Source: Casp-actino8 sp041159745
Lineage (GTDB): Bacteria > Actinomycetota > Acidimicrobiia > Acidimicrobiales > Ilumatobacteraceae
Assembly: GCA_041159745.1 (NCBI GenBank)
Contig: JBEAXP010000110.1
Location: 1 to 16,539 of the forward strand
Reading direction: 5' to 3'
DNA: 16,539 nucleotides
In this document: piece by piece, positions 6,751 to 13,158 of the stretch
Numbering within the stretch: position 1 is the first letter of the stretch
How the letters are laid out: every line of letters begins with the position of its first letter
Position numbers and translations under genes: made by a program
Notes under the pieces: generated by a model
What the model was told of the DNA's origin: nothing
The model's database searches: none
Seen by the model: the letters and a program-made list of their open reading frames with translations, nothing else

Positions 6751-7065
6751 TCAGGAAGCCGCGGCGCGGGCCGCGTTCTGTGCCTTCTTGATGGCGGCGA
6801 TCTGTCGGCGAATGTCGCGACGCTCCTCCTCGGAGGTGCCGCCCCAGATGCCCGAGTCCTGGTTGGTCTCGAGAGCGAAGTCGAGGCACTTCACCTTCAC
6901 CGGACACTCGTCGCACACTTCCTTGGCCTTGTCGATCTGCAACAACGCCTGCCCCGTGGTCCCGACCGGGAAGAACAATTCGGGATCGGTGTCCCTGCAG
7001 ACCGCTTCGTTGCGCCACGAGTAATCGGCAGAACCAAGGGCGAGGGATGAGGCGAGGATCGACAC
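6751..7065 (-). CDS. whiB1: WhiB-family iron-sulfur regulator, WhiB1-like
   Basis: From the GTG at 7065 it is 104 residues. Four conserved cysteines bind the cluster: Cys23 (AVCRDTDPELFFPVG), then Cys51, Cys54 and Cys60 (EVCDECPVKVKC). The G[VI]WGG turn is at 72-76 (GIWGGTSEEERR) and a basic, Lys/Arg-rich tail for DNA binding follows. Motif wording is nearest to WhiB1, an essential NO-sensitive partner of the primary sigma factor in mycobacteria. The start was chosen because TGGAG lies six bases before GTG 7065 and because the upstream extension to 7161 reads as low-complexity Pro/Arg-rich sequence. It converges with the PdtaS-like kinase with 18 bp between stops. Confidence 0.93.
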   Translation of the reverse strand: MSILASSLALGSADYSWRNEAVCRDTDPELFFPVGTTGQALLQIDKAKEVCDECPVKVKCLDFALETNQDSGIWGGTSEEERRDIRRQIAAIKKAQNAARAAAS

Positions 7066-7308
7066 AGTGTGCTCCAGGCGGTGAGAGGGGTTTCGGGGGC
7101 TGACGGCCGGACCGCGATCCGGCACTCGGTCAAGAGTGGCAAAAGGGTGGGGCGGTGGCAAGAGGAACTTCGGACTTTTTTGAACCAGGACAAAGCCCTA
7201 TGACCAGGAGGTTTTTCACCTGCGTCGTTCTCTTGTGAATGACACCGAGGGGATTCGCCCCGGGCGCCCGAGGCCCGAAAAAGGCTTCGTGTATCGCCGA
7301 CAATCCGA
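7066..7308 (+). other. Divergent intergenic region between whiB1-like and GDPD genes
   Basis: About 243 bp without a supported gene, the longest gap in the window. It is noticeably richer in A/T runs than its flanks (for example TTTTTT at 7176-7181 and TTTTT at 7212-7216) and presumably holds both divergent promoters. A TATGAC at 7199-7204 and GACAAT at 7299-7304 are possible plus-strand -10 elements. A perfect 10-bp palindrome CGGGCGCCCG is at 7261-7270. I could not place the whiB promoter convincingly. Confidence 0.5.
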
Positions 7309-8013
7309 GTGTGGGAATCTTCTCCCGTGACGTCGATCATCGCGCACCGGGGGGCGTCGAAGGTCGAACTCGAGAACACCCTGGCGGCCTTCCGCCGCGC
7401 GGTGACGATGGGTGCGCATGCCGTCGAGCTGGACGTCCGGCGTACACGCGACTCCGTGCTCGTGGTGCATCACAACCCGACTCTGGCCGACGGGCGCGTG
7501 ATCGCGCAGTGCGACTATCACGAACTTCCCGATCACGTTCCGACGCTCGACGAGGCACTCGATGCGTGCGGACCGCTGTGGGTGAACGTCGAGATCAAGA
7601 ACGATTCCTCCGAACCGGACTTCGATCCGAACGACACGATCGCCGACGACACCGTGGCGCTGCTCGCTCGTCGTGACGAAGGAGATCGCGCGTGGCTCAT
7701 CTCGTCGTTTCGTCGCGAGACGATCGATCGCTGTCGAGCGTTGCGTCCGACCATTCGCACCGCCTGGCTCACGGTCACGATCGAGCCCGACGCGATCACG
7801 AATGTGGTGAACGATCTCGCGGCCGCCGGCCACACCGCACTGCATCCGTGGCACGGCACGCTCACGCGCGATCTCATCCAGCGTTGCCACGCGGTGGGGC
7901 TCGACGTGAACACCTGGACCTGCGACGACCCCGAGCGAATGAGCGAGCTCATGGTGTGGGAGATCGACGGGATCTGCACCAACCTGCCCGACGTGGGCCT
8001 CGCGCGACTCTGA
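7309..8013 (+). CDS. Glycerophosphodiester phosphodiesterase (UgpQ/GDPD family)
   Basis: A 234-residue TIM-barrel phosphodiesterase that hydrolyses glycerophosphodiesters to glycerol 3-phosphate and an alcohol. The GDPD signature is complete: SIIAHRGA with His13-Arg14, LENT at 21-24, AVELDVRRTRD with metal ligands Glu40 and Asp42, and LVVHHNPTLADG with catalytic His55. VNVEIK at 92-97 and VNTWTCDD towards the C-terminus are the usual later barrel strands. There is no signal peptide, so it acts in the cytosol, on deacylated phospholipids or related diesters. The start is GTG 7309, but GTG 7327 (starting VTSIIAHRGA) is equally plausible. It ends one base from the convergent lipid kinase gene, which also acts in glycerolipid metabolism, although the two cannot share a transcript. 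Confidence 0.9.
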   Translation: MWESSPVTSIIAHRGASKVELENTLAAFRRAVTMGAHAVELDVRRTRDSVLVVHHNPTLADGRVIAQCDYHELPDHVPTLDEALDACGPLWVNVEIKNDSSEPDFDPNDTIADDTVALLARRDEGDRAWLISSFRRETIDRCRALRPTIRTAWLTVTIEPDAITNVVNDLAAAGHTALHPWHGTLTRDLIQRCHAVGLDVNTWTCDDPERMSELMVWEIDGICTNLPDVGLARL

Positions 8014-8014
8014 T

Positions 8015-8983
8015 CTAGGCGCTGGGCGGAAACAGCAGTCGCACGGCCTCGGGCACGTGGTGGAAGTCGAGCAGATTGGTCTCGCCCAGGTAATCGCCGT
8101 CCACCTGATACGGGAACGGTGTCTCGTGTTCGACCACCAACTCGTGCACACCGTCGAACACCGACACGTTCTCGTTGGGCGTGATTCCGCCGCCACGGAG
8201 CGCGCCCGTCAACGAGGACAGGATCGCGACCGCCGACATCGTGCGGAAGGTGATGGCCACCAACGGCTTGTCGAGTGTGGCGTTGGGTGACAGATCGAGT
8301 GGGCGATTGCCGAGGAATGAATACGGGTTGGTGTTCATCACGATCGTGAAGTAGCCGTCGTGAACGATGCGACCGCTTCCCGACGGAGTGGCGTCGGTTC
8401 CGAATCCGCCGATCGAACCGTCGGCGGCCACTCGGAAATGCGGATGCTTGCGGTCGTACCGCGTAAGCCAGGTGTGCAGTGCGGCGTAGATGAAGAGCGG
8501 ATGACCGGCCCAGCGCTTCAGGTACGCGCGCTGTTCGACGGTGCGCACCACCGCGGCGTCGTACCCCACGCCGGTGTGGAAGCAGAAGAACCGCCCGTTC
8601 ACACGCCCGAGCCCGATCGGCCGGATCGACCGCTCGGGGTCGCGCAACCCGGCCACGAGAAGGGGAGCCGCCGCCACCGGATCGTTGGGGAGCCCGATGG
8701 TGCGGGCGAACACGTTGGTGCTGCCCCCGGGCAGGACGCCGAGGGCGGTGTCGGTTCCGGCCACGCCGGTGGCCACCTCGTTGAGGGTGCCGTCGCCGCC
8801 GAACGAAATCACGAGGTCGAGACCCCGGTGGGCGGCGTCCTGGGCGAAGCGGGTGGCGTGGCCTCGGCGGTTGGTCTCCACCACCTGGACGTCGTGGTCG
8901 CGGGACAGTTCGCGGTGCACGATCACGGTGTTGCGAGCGGTCACCGACGATGCGAACGAATTGACCACCAGCAGGATCCGCAT
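8015..8983 (-). CDS. Diacylglycerol kinase/lipid kinase (DagK/YegS/BmrU family)
   Basis: A 322-residue soluble lipid kinase of the DAGK catalytic family, which makes phosphatidic acid from diacylglycerol or phosphorylates a related lipid or sphingoid base. It opens with MRILLVVNSFAS, has the nucleotide-binding FGGDGTLNEV at 61-70 (GGDGT at 62-66) and LPGGSTNVFAR at 84-94, and a C-terminal beta-sandwich domain with VDGD at 294-297. The member-specific lipid cannot be told from sequence. The ATG at 8983 is followed directly by the family's first strand. On its upstream side TACGGT lies eight bases before the start, so this gene too may be leaderless. It is divergent from etfBA. Confidence 0.9.
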   Translation of the reverse strand: MRILLVVNSFASSVTARNTVIVHRELSRDHDVQVVETNRRGHATRFAQDAAHRGLDLVISFGGDGTLNEVATGVAGTDTALGVLPGGSTNVFARTIGLPNDPVAAAPLLVAGLRDPERSIRPIGLGRVNGRFFCFHTGVGYDAAVVRTVEQRAYLKRWAGHPLFIYAALHTWLTRYDRKHPHFRVAADGSIGGFGTDATPSGSGRIVHDGYFTIVMNTNPYSFLGNRPLDLSPNATLDKPLVAITFRTMSAVAILSSLTGALRGGGITPNENVSVFDGVHELVVEHETPFPYQVDGDYLGETNLLDFHHVPEAVRLLFPPSA

Positions 8984-8991
8984 CGACCCCG

Positions 8992-8997
8992 ACCGTA
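8992..8997 (-). promoter_or_regulatory. Putative -10 element of the lipid kinase gene
   Basis: On the minus strand TACGGT (TAnnnT) ends eight bases before the ATG at 8983. No Shine-Dalgarno site and no clear -35 were found. Confidence 0.3.
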
Positions 8998-9054
8998 CCA
9001 GCCGCTACCTGGGCTCGGTCGTGCGTCACGCCTGCTCGGAGCACCCCCGACGGG

Positions 9055-9068
9055 TTGTGTGAACACAA
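9055..9068 (+). promoter_or_regulatory. Palindromic operator candidate in the etfBA promoter
   Basis: TTGTGT-GA-ACACAA is a perfect inverted repeat with six-base arms and a two-base centre. It sits where the -35 element would be for the CAGAAT at 9080-9085, about 31 bases before the start codon. Binding there would block the promoter, so a repressor is the simplest reading. The cognate regulator is not identifiable. ACAAGC is repeated directly at 9065-9070 and 9071-9076. Confidence 0.45.
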
Positions 9069-9079
9069 GCACAAGCGAG

Positions 9080-9085
9080 CAGAAT
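9080..9085 (+). promoter_or_regulatory. Putative -10 element of etfB, leaderless
   Basis: CAGAAT ends seven bases before the ATG at 9093. It contains the in-frame ATG at 9084, which argues that 9084 is promoter sequence rather than the start codon. Confidence 0.5.
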
Positions 9086-9092
9086 GCCCCAC

Positions 9093-9869
9093 ATGAAAGT
9101 GATCGTCTGTGTGAAGCAGATCCCCGACCCCGCCACCCCCGGTGCGCTCGATCCGTCCTCCAACACGTTGAAGCGCGACGGCAAGCTCATCCTCGACGAG
9201 TCAGATGCGTATGGCGTCGAGATGGCTCTGCAGTTGGTCGATGCGGCCGGCGGCGGAGAAGTGAATCTCGTGTCCATGGCACCCAACTCCGAGACCGCTG
9301 GTCTGCGCACCGCGCTCGCCATGGGTGCGGCCAAGGCCGTGCTCGTGTCCGATCCGGCGCTGCAGGGTTCCGATGCACTCACCACCGCCAAGGTGCTCGC
9401 CGCCGCGGTGCAGCGCCTGGGTGGAGCCGATCTCGTGATCGCCGCCACCGAGTCGAGCGATGGTTACACCGGCACCGTGCCCGAGCAGATGGCCGAAGTT
9501 CTCGGTCTTCCTTCGGTCACTTTCGCCAAGAAGGTGTCGATCGACGGTGGTGCACTCAAGGCCGATCGTCAGACCGAAGCCGGTTACGACGAAGTCACGT
9601 GCTCGCTGCCCGCACTCATCTCGGTGACGGCCGGTGTGGTCGAGCCGCGCTACCCGTCGTTCAAGGGCATCATGGCCGCCAAGTCGAAGCCGGTCGAGGA
9701 AGTGAAGGCTTCCGATCTCGGCATCACTCCGGTCGGTTGGGCTGGCGCGGGCCAGACCATCAGCAACGTCGCGCAGGCCGAAGCACGCGCCGCCGGCGAG
9801 ATCATCGAAGACGACGGTGAGTCGTTCGGCAAGATCGTGGCCTTCCTCGAGGGCCTCAAGGTCATCTGA
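9093..9869 (+). CDS. etfB: Electron transfer flavoprotein beta subunit
   Basis: From ATG 9093 it is 258 residues and begins MKVIVCVKQIPDP, the standard EtfB N-terminus. The AMP-binding stretch ADLVIAATESSDGYTGTVPEQ is at about 112-132. The EtfB signature around 159-179 (RQTEAGYDEV then SLPALISVT) is intact. With EtfA it forms the soluble ETF that takes electrons from acyl-CoA and other FAD dehydrogenases and passes them to ETF-quinone oxidoreductase. An upstream in-frame ATG at 9084 would add only MPH and lies inside the likely -10 hexamer, so 9093 is preferred. etfA follows after 20 bp. No ETF-QO or acyl-CoA dehydrogenase is in the window. Confidence 0.95.
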   Translation: MKVIVCVKQIPDPATPGALDPSSNTLKRDGKLILDESDAYGVEMALQLVDAAGGGEVNLVSMAPNSETAGLRTALAMGAAKAVLVSDPALQGSDALTTAKVLAAAVQRLGGADLVIAATESSDGYTGTVPEQMAEVLGLPSVTFAKKVSIDGGALKADRQTEAGYDEVTCSLPALISVTAGVVEPRYPSFKGIMAAKSKPVEEVKASDLGITPVGWAGAGQTISNVAQAEARAAGEIIEDDGESFGKIVAFLEGLKVI

Positions 9870-9874
9870 GTCGC

Positions 9875-9881
9875 AGGAAGG
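9875..9881 (+). promoter_or_regulatory. Shine-Dalgarno site of etfA
   Basis: AGGAAGG lies eight bases before the ATG at 9890 and just after the etfB stop, as expected for internal initiation within the etfBA mRNA. Confidence 0.6.
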
Positions 9882-9889
9882 GATTCGAC

Positions 9890-10852
9890 ATGGCAATCAA
9901 CAACATTTGGGTCTTCGCTCAGGCTTCCAACGGCGCTCCCACCTCGGGCTCGCTCGAACTCATCACCAAGGCGCGCAGTCTCGGTGGTTCGATCAGCGTG
10001 TGGGTGGCCGGCGACGGCAACGCCATCGCGGCGGCCGTGGGTTCGTACGGCGCCACCAAGGTGTACGGCGTCGACTACGGCGCCAACCTTGCGGGCGCGG
10101 CCGTGGCCTCGGCGATGAAGGCCACCATCGATGGCGGCGACGCTCCCGATCTCGTGCTCTTCCCGCAGACCTACGAAGGCCGCGACGTGATGGCTCGTCT
10201 GTCGGTGAAGGTCGATCGCACGGTGCTCACCAACAACATCGACATCTCGGTGTCGGGTGATTCGGTGTCGGTCACCACTCCGATCTTCGGTGGCAACACT
10301 CTCGTCACCTCCACCTTCACCGGTTCGGCTCCGTACCTCGCCGCGTTCCGTCCGAAGTCGTTCGCTCCCGAGGCATCGGGTGGCGGCGCGGCGTCGGTCG
10401 TCGCGGTGTCGGTGCCCGATCTGGGCGCCACCGGCGGCGCGAAGGTCACCGCCACGCACGTCGAAGAGACGAGCGGCCCCAAGCTCGACGAAGCCGACAT
10501 CGTGGTGTCGGGCGGACGTGGTCTGGGCGAGAGCGCGAAGTACGAACTCATCGAGAGCCTGGCCAAGATCCTGAAGGGTGCGCCTGGTGCGTCGCGCGCG
10601 ATCGTCGACGCCGGTTGGGTGCCCTACTCGTACCAGGTGGGTCAGACCGGCAAGGTCGTGAAGCCGAGCGTGTACATCGCGGCCGGCATCTCGGGCGCCA
10701 CGCAGCACATGGTGGGCATGAAGGGTTCGAAGAACATCATCGCCATCAACAAGGACAAGGAAGCCCCGATCTTCGGCATCGCCGATCTCGGCATCGTGGG
10801 CGACGTGCACAAGGTTCTGCCCAAGTTGATCGAGGCCCTGCAGGGTCGCTGA
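9890..10852 (+). CDS. etfA: Electron transfer flavoprotein alpha subunit
   Basis: A 320-residue EtfA. The N-terminal half is the Rossmann-like domain that pairs with EtfB. The C-terminal FAD-binding domain has VSGGRGLG at 206-213, YQVGQTGKVVKP at 248-259, IAAGISGATQH at 263-273 and IIAINKDKEAPIFGIADLG at 283-301, all in the expected order. The length and motifs match ordinary housekeeping (group I) ETF. It is translated from the same transcript as etfB, with its own ribosome site, and is followed by a strong hairpin. The bias towards C- and G-ending codons is pronounced, as expected for a highly expressed gene. Confidence 0.95.
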   Translation: MAINNIWVFAQASNGAPTSGSLELITKARSLGGSISVWVAGDGNAIAAAVGSYGATKVYGVDYGANLAGAAVASAMKATIDGGDAPDLVLFPQTYEGRDVMARLSVKVDRTVLTNNIDISVSGDSVSVTTPIFGGNTLVTSTFTGSAPYLAAFRPKSFAPEASGGGAASVVAVSVPDLGATGGAKVTATHVEETSGPKLDEADIVVSGGRGLGESAKYELIESLAKILKGAPGASRAIVDAGWVPYSYQVGQTGKVVKPSVYIAAGISGATQHMVGMKGSKNIIAINKDKEAPIFGIADLGIVGDVHKVLPKLIEALQGR

Positions 10853-10868
10853 TCACCGACGTTTCGGT

Positions 10869-10887
10869 CGATCACCCCGGGTGATCG
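10869..10887. repeat. Perfect palindrome between etfA and its terminator
   Basis: CGATCACCC and GGGTGATCG form nine-base arms round a single C. It lies 16 bases after the etfA stop and spans the stop codon of the convergent gene. It may be an extra RNA hairpin or a protein-binding site. Confidence 0.5.
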
Positions 10888-11894
10888 CGAGCGAGGAGCG
10901 CAACGCTGAGAGGCGTTGCGCTCTCGTCGTTTTCGGCCACTTCCACCACGATGCTCATTTCGTAGGCGTGCGGACGCGCGCCGTCGTGGAATCGCCACCA
11001 CGTGGCGCCGTGCAGTGTCTCTCCGAGGAGTGCGCTGAGTTCTCCGGCGTCGCGCAACTCGTCCCAGTCGTCCACCAACCCGCCGAGCGCCGCCAACATC
11101 CACCACGCCGAGAAACGGCCCGAGGCCGTGCCACGACGGCGTCCGTGGGCCCCGCCCGATGATCCGCACCACACGAGCCAATCGAGTGCTTCCACCGGTG
11201 CGAGTGGGGCGAGTCGGGCCGTGGAGAGTCCGAGTGCACCGAGAGCCGCACCGGGTCCACCGTCGACCACGATCGATTCGGCGCGGCCGTTCGACGACGA
11301 CGTCCACGGTTCGACGAGCGATCGAAACGCGTCGGCGACCCACGAGTCGTCGACGATGTCGGCGGTCGCGATGGTCGACACTGTCGACCATTCGTGAGCC
11401 CAGGCGTCGGCCGGTGATGGCGCCTCGACGCCCACATCGTGATAGGTGGGAAGCGAGTACTCGGTCTCCCAGTCGCACGTTGCGATGGGGATGTCGAGGG
11501 CCGCGAACACGTCACCGGTGATCGTGTCGCCGCGTAGCGCGCGTTCGTACGCCACGAACGATCGGCGCGGACCGGCCGGAAGATGCGGGGCCAGTTCCGA
11601 CCAGGTGTGGTTCTGCGCCACCACTTCGGTGAGTGGTCCGATGGCGAAACGACCGCTGTCCTCGTCGAGCACGAGGGCGGCGTGCTCTGGATCGGCCAGC
11701 AGTGCCAGTCGATGCTCGGCGAGGGTGGCGGCCGGCCAGATCTGCCGACCCGACTCGAGAGCCGCGCGCGAGCGATTGCGTACGCGCACCAGCCCCTCCC
11801 AGTCGCGGGTCGTGCAACGAGCGTCGATCATGCGCACGAGGCCGTCGAGGTCGGCCCGGGCGATGAGCGCATCGAGTTCGTCGTCGACGATCAC
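10872..11894 (-). CDS. Hypothetical protein, last gene of the SCO1664/DUF3090 operon
   Basis: A 340-residue protein I do not recognise with certainty. It begins VIVDDELDALIARADLDGLV and appears mostly alpha-helical and soluble, with no signal peptide or membrane helix. It is rich in Trp (for example TRDWEGLVRV, ATCDWETEY, SAWWMLAAL, ATWWRFHDG), Asp, Glu and Ala. A glycine-rich VVDGGPGAALGALGL segment lies near the middle. Four Cys are scattered with no metal-binding pattern. The start at GTG 11894 is preferred because AGAGAAG lies five bases upstream and the previous stop is at 11905; an in-frame extension up to 11990 would overlap the neighbour by 86 bp. Close spacing suggests a role with the kinase-like gene upstream. 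Confidence 0.8.
   Translation of the reverse strand: MIVDDELDALIARADLDGLVRMIDARCTTRDWEGLVRVRNRSRAALESGRQIWPAATLAEHRLALLADPEHAALVLDEDSGRFAIGPLTEVVAQNHTWSELAPHLPAGPRRSFVAYERALRGDTITGDVFAALDIPIATCDWETEYSLPTYHDVGVEAPSPADAWAHEWSTVSTIATADIVDDSWVADAFRSLVEPWTSSSNGRAESIVVDGGPGAALGALGLSTARLAPLAPVEALDWLVWCGSSGGAHGRRRGTASGRFSAWWMLAALGGLVDDWDELRDAGELSALLGETLHGATWWRFHDGARPHAYEMSIVVEVAENDESATPLSVALLARDHPG
10896..10923 (+). terminator. Hairpin terminator of etfBA, inside the 3' end of the opposite gene
   Basis: GAGCGCAACGC (10896-10906), a six-base loop, and GCGTTGCGCTC (10913-10923) make a perfect 11-bp stem, followed on the plus strand by TCGTCGTTTT. The T tract is interrupted, so termination may be incomplete. 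The minus-strand side lacks a T run. The hairpin also encodes residues near the C-terminus of the convergent 340-residue protein. Confidence 0.62.
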
Positions 11895-11904
11895 GACGAC
11901 TTCT

Positions 11905-12597
11905 CTACACCATCGGCCAGGGGTAGCGGTGTCCGCTGGCGTCGATGGGGAAGGCGCCACCCTGTGCGAGCAGGGACGCTCGCTCGACAAGAGCCTCGGC
12001 TTCGTCGTCGAAGAGGAGAGTTGTCACGTCGAGAGGCGGGCTGTCGGCGACGCGTTGAACTCTGGCTCGCAGGTCGTCGCTCATCGTCTCGCCGCCGAAC
12101 TCCCAGATGACCGTGCGCAACTTGAAGTCAGCGGCGAAACAGAGTCCGTTGTCGATGCCCCACACGTGGTTGTCGGCATCGATGAGGCAGTGGCCGCTCT
12201 TGCGGTCGGTGTTGTTGGCGACCACGTCGAAGGCCGCCATGGCGCGGAACTGATCGTGCAGATCGGGTCGTGTCTCGAACAAGGTGAAGTAGTGCTCGGC
12301 GAAGTCGGCCTCGACGAAGAGCTGCAGCGAGCCGATGCCATGGGGACCCTCGCGTTCGATGGTGGGCGGCACGAGGTCGAGCCCCATGGCCATCGACAAT
12401 CGGTAGGCCGCCACTTCGCGTCGATAGAGGCCGGGCGGGAAGTCCCACAACGGCCGTTCTCCGCGAAGCGGTTTGTAGATCGCGCGAATGTGGTGGTCGC
12501 CTTGTCGAACGTGGACGAGGAAGGTGGCGTTGCTCGAGTAGGGCATGCGGCCCTCGACCTCGATGTCTCCCTCGGCGAGAACCTGGAGAGCATCCAT
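11905..12597 (-). CDS. SCO1664-family PI3/4-kinase-like protein
   Basis: A 230-residue member of the actinobacterial SCO1664 family (TIGR03843), distantly related to PI3/4-kinases and HipA-like kinases. The N-lobe has AIYKPLRGERPLWDFPPG with Lys42 as the likely ATP contact, then YRREVAAYRLS. The catalytic region is DVVANNTDRKSGHCLI (Asp131) and the metal-binding loop is WGIDNGLCF (Asp149-Asn150). The pattern suggests an active phosphotransferase. Its substrate is unknown and could be a protein, lipid or small molecule. The ATG at 12597 overlaps the DUF3090 stop by one base (TGATG), so translation is coupled. The family is known to co-occur with DUF3090 and MSMEG_4193-type phosphomutases, as here. 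Confidence 0.88.
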   Translation of the reverse strand: MDALQVLAEGDIEVEGRMPYSSNATFLVHVRQGDHHIRAIYKPLRGERPLWDFPPGLYRREVAAYRLSMAMGLDLVPPTIEREGPHGIGSLQLFVEADFAEHYFTLFETRPDLHDQFRAMAAFDVVANNTDRKSGHCLIDADNHVWGIDNGLCFAADFKLRTVIWEFGGETMSDDLRARVQRVADSPPLDVTTLLFDDEAEALVERASLLAQGGAFPIDASGHRYPWPMV

Positions 12598-13145
12598 CAG
12601 TTCATGCGCGGGCAGAAGTGCCCGTCGGGGTCGACCGGTCGCTTGCAGTACTCGCAGTCGGGTCGGCCGGCCGCGACGATCTTGTCGGTGTGGTCGCAAA
12701 AGGCGAGGGCCTGATTGCGGGTGATCGACACGCGCACGGTGCGTCCTTCGTCCACGTCGTCGCCGAACGGATCGTCGTCCGTGTCGCTCTCTGTGTCGTC
12801 GTCGTCGCCGTCCGCCGAGTCGTCGGTGTCGAACTCGCGCAGCACGAGAGTGAACAGATCGGATTCCTTGCGGAACTCGAGACCAACCGAGCCGAGCACG
12901 AAAGGTTCGTCATCGGGCGGCGTGAGCGCCATCGACTCGGGGAAGCGGCCGCCTTCGATGATGGGAAGGTGGGCCAGCGCTCGGCGCAGGTACTGCGCGA
13001 TGGCGGCGGCCTGCTGCTTCTCGCAGCGCACGGTGGCGATCCGGTTGCCCACGCGTGCCTGCAAATAGAAGACGCGGCGACCAGGAGCACCAAGAGCCCC
13101 GGTGGTGAACACGTCGACGTGATCGAATTCGACGGAGTCGCTCAT
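12597..13145 (-). CDS. DUF3090 family protein with acidic insert and Cys-rich tail
   Basis: A 182-residue DUF3090 (TIGR03847) protein of unknown function, found across Actinobacteria beside SCO1664-family kinase-like proteins. Family features are VDVFTTGALGAPGRRVFYLQAR near the N-terminus (about 10-31), KQQAAAIAQYL and a strand FRKESDLFTLVLREFD. Residues 106-134 are an insert almost entirely of Asp, Glu, Ser, Thr and Gly. A C-terminal CEYCKRP (Cys164, Cys167) and FCPRMN (Cys178) resemble half of a zinc ribbon; only three ligands are evident, though His152 or His176 could be the fourth. It lies 13 bp after the phosphomutase and overlaps the kinase-like start by one base. Confidence 0.9.
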   Translation of the reverse strand: MSDSVEFDHVDVFTTGALGAPGRRVFYLQARVGNRIATVRCEKQQAAAIAQYLRRALAHLPIIEGGRFPESMALTPPDDEPFVLGSVGLEFRKESDLFTLVLREFDTDDSADGDDDDTESDTDDDPFGDDVDEGRTVRVSITRNQALAFCDHTDKIVAAGRPDCEYCKRPVDPDGHFCPRMN

Positions 13146-13158
13146 GTCGGCTCGGTGG

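Noticed and set aside
7066..7161. N-terminal extension of the WhiB protein to 7161
   Set aside because: The extra 32 residues are Pro/Arg-rich and unlike WhiB1 N-termini, while a TGGAG site precedes GTG 7065.
7261..7270. CGGGCGCCCG palindrome as a terminator
   Set aside because: The arms are short, no loop fits, there is no T run, and no gene ends nearby. It may be chance in GC-rich DNA.
9084..9092. ATG 9084 as the etfB start
   Set aside because: It adds only MPH before the canonical MKVIVCVKQIPDP and falls inside the CAGAAT -10 element.
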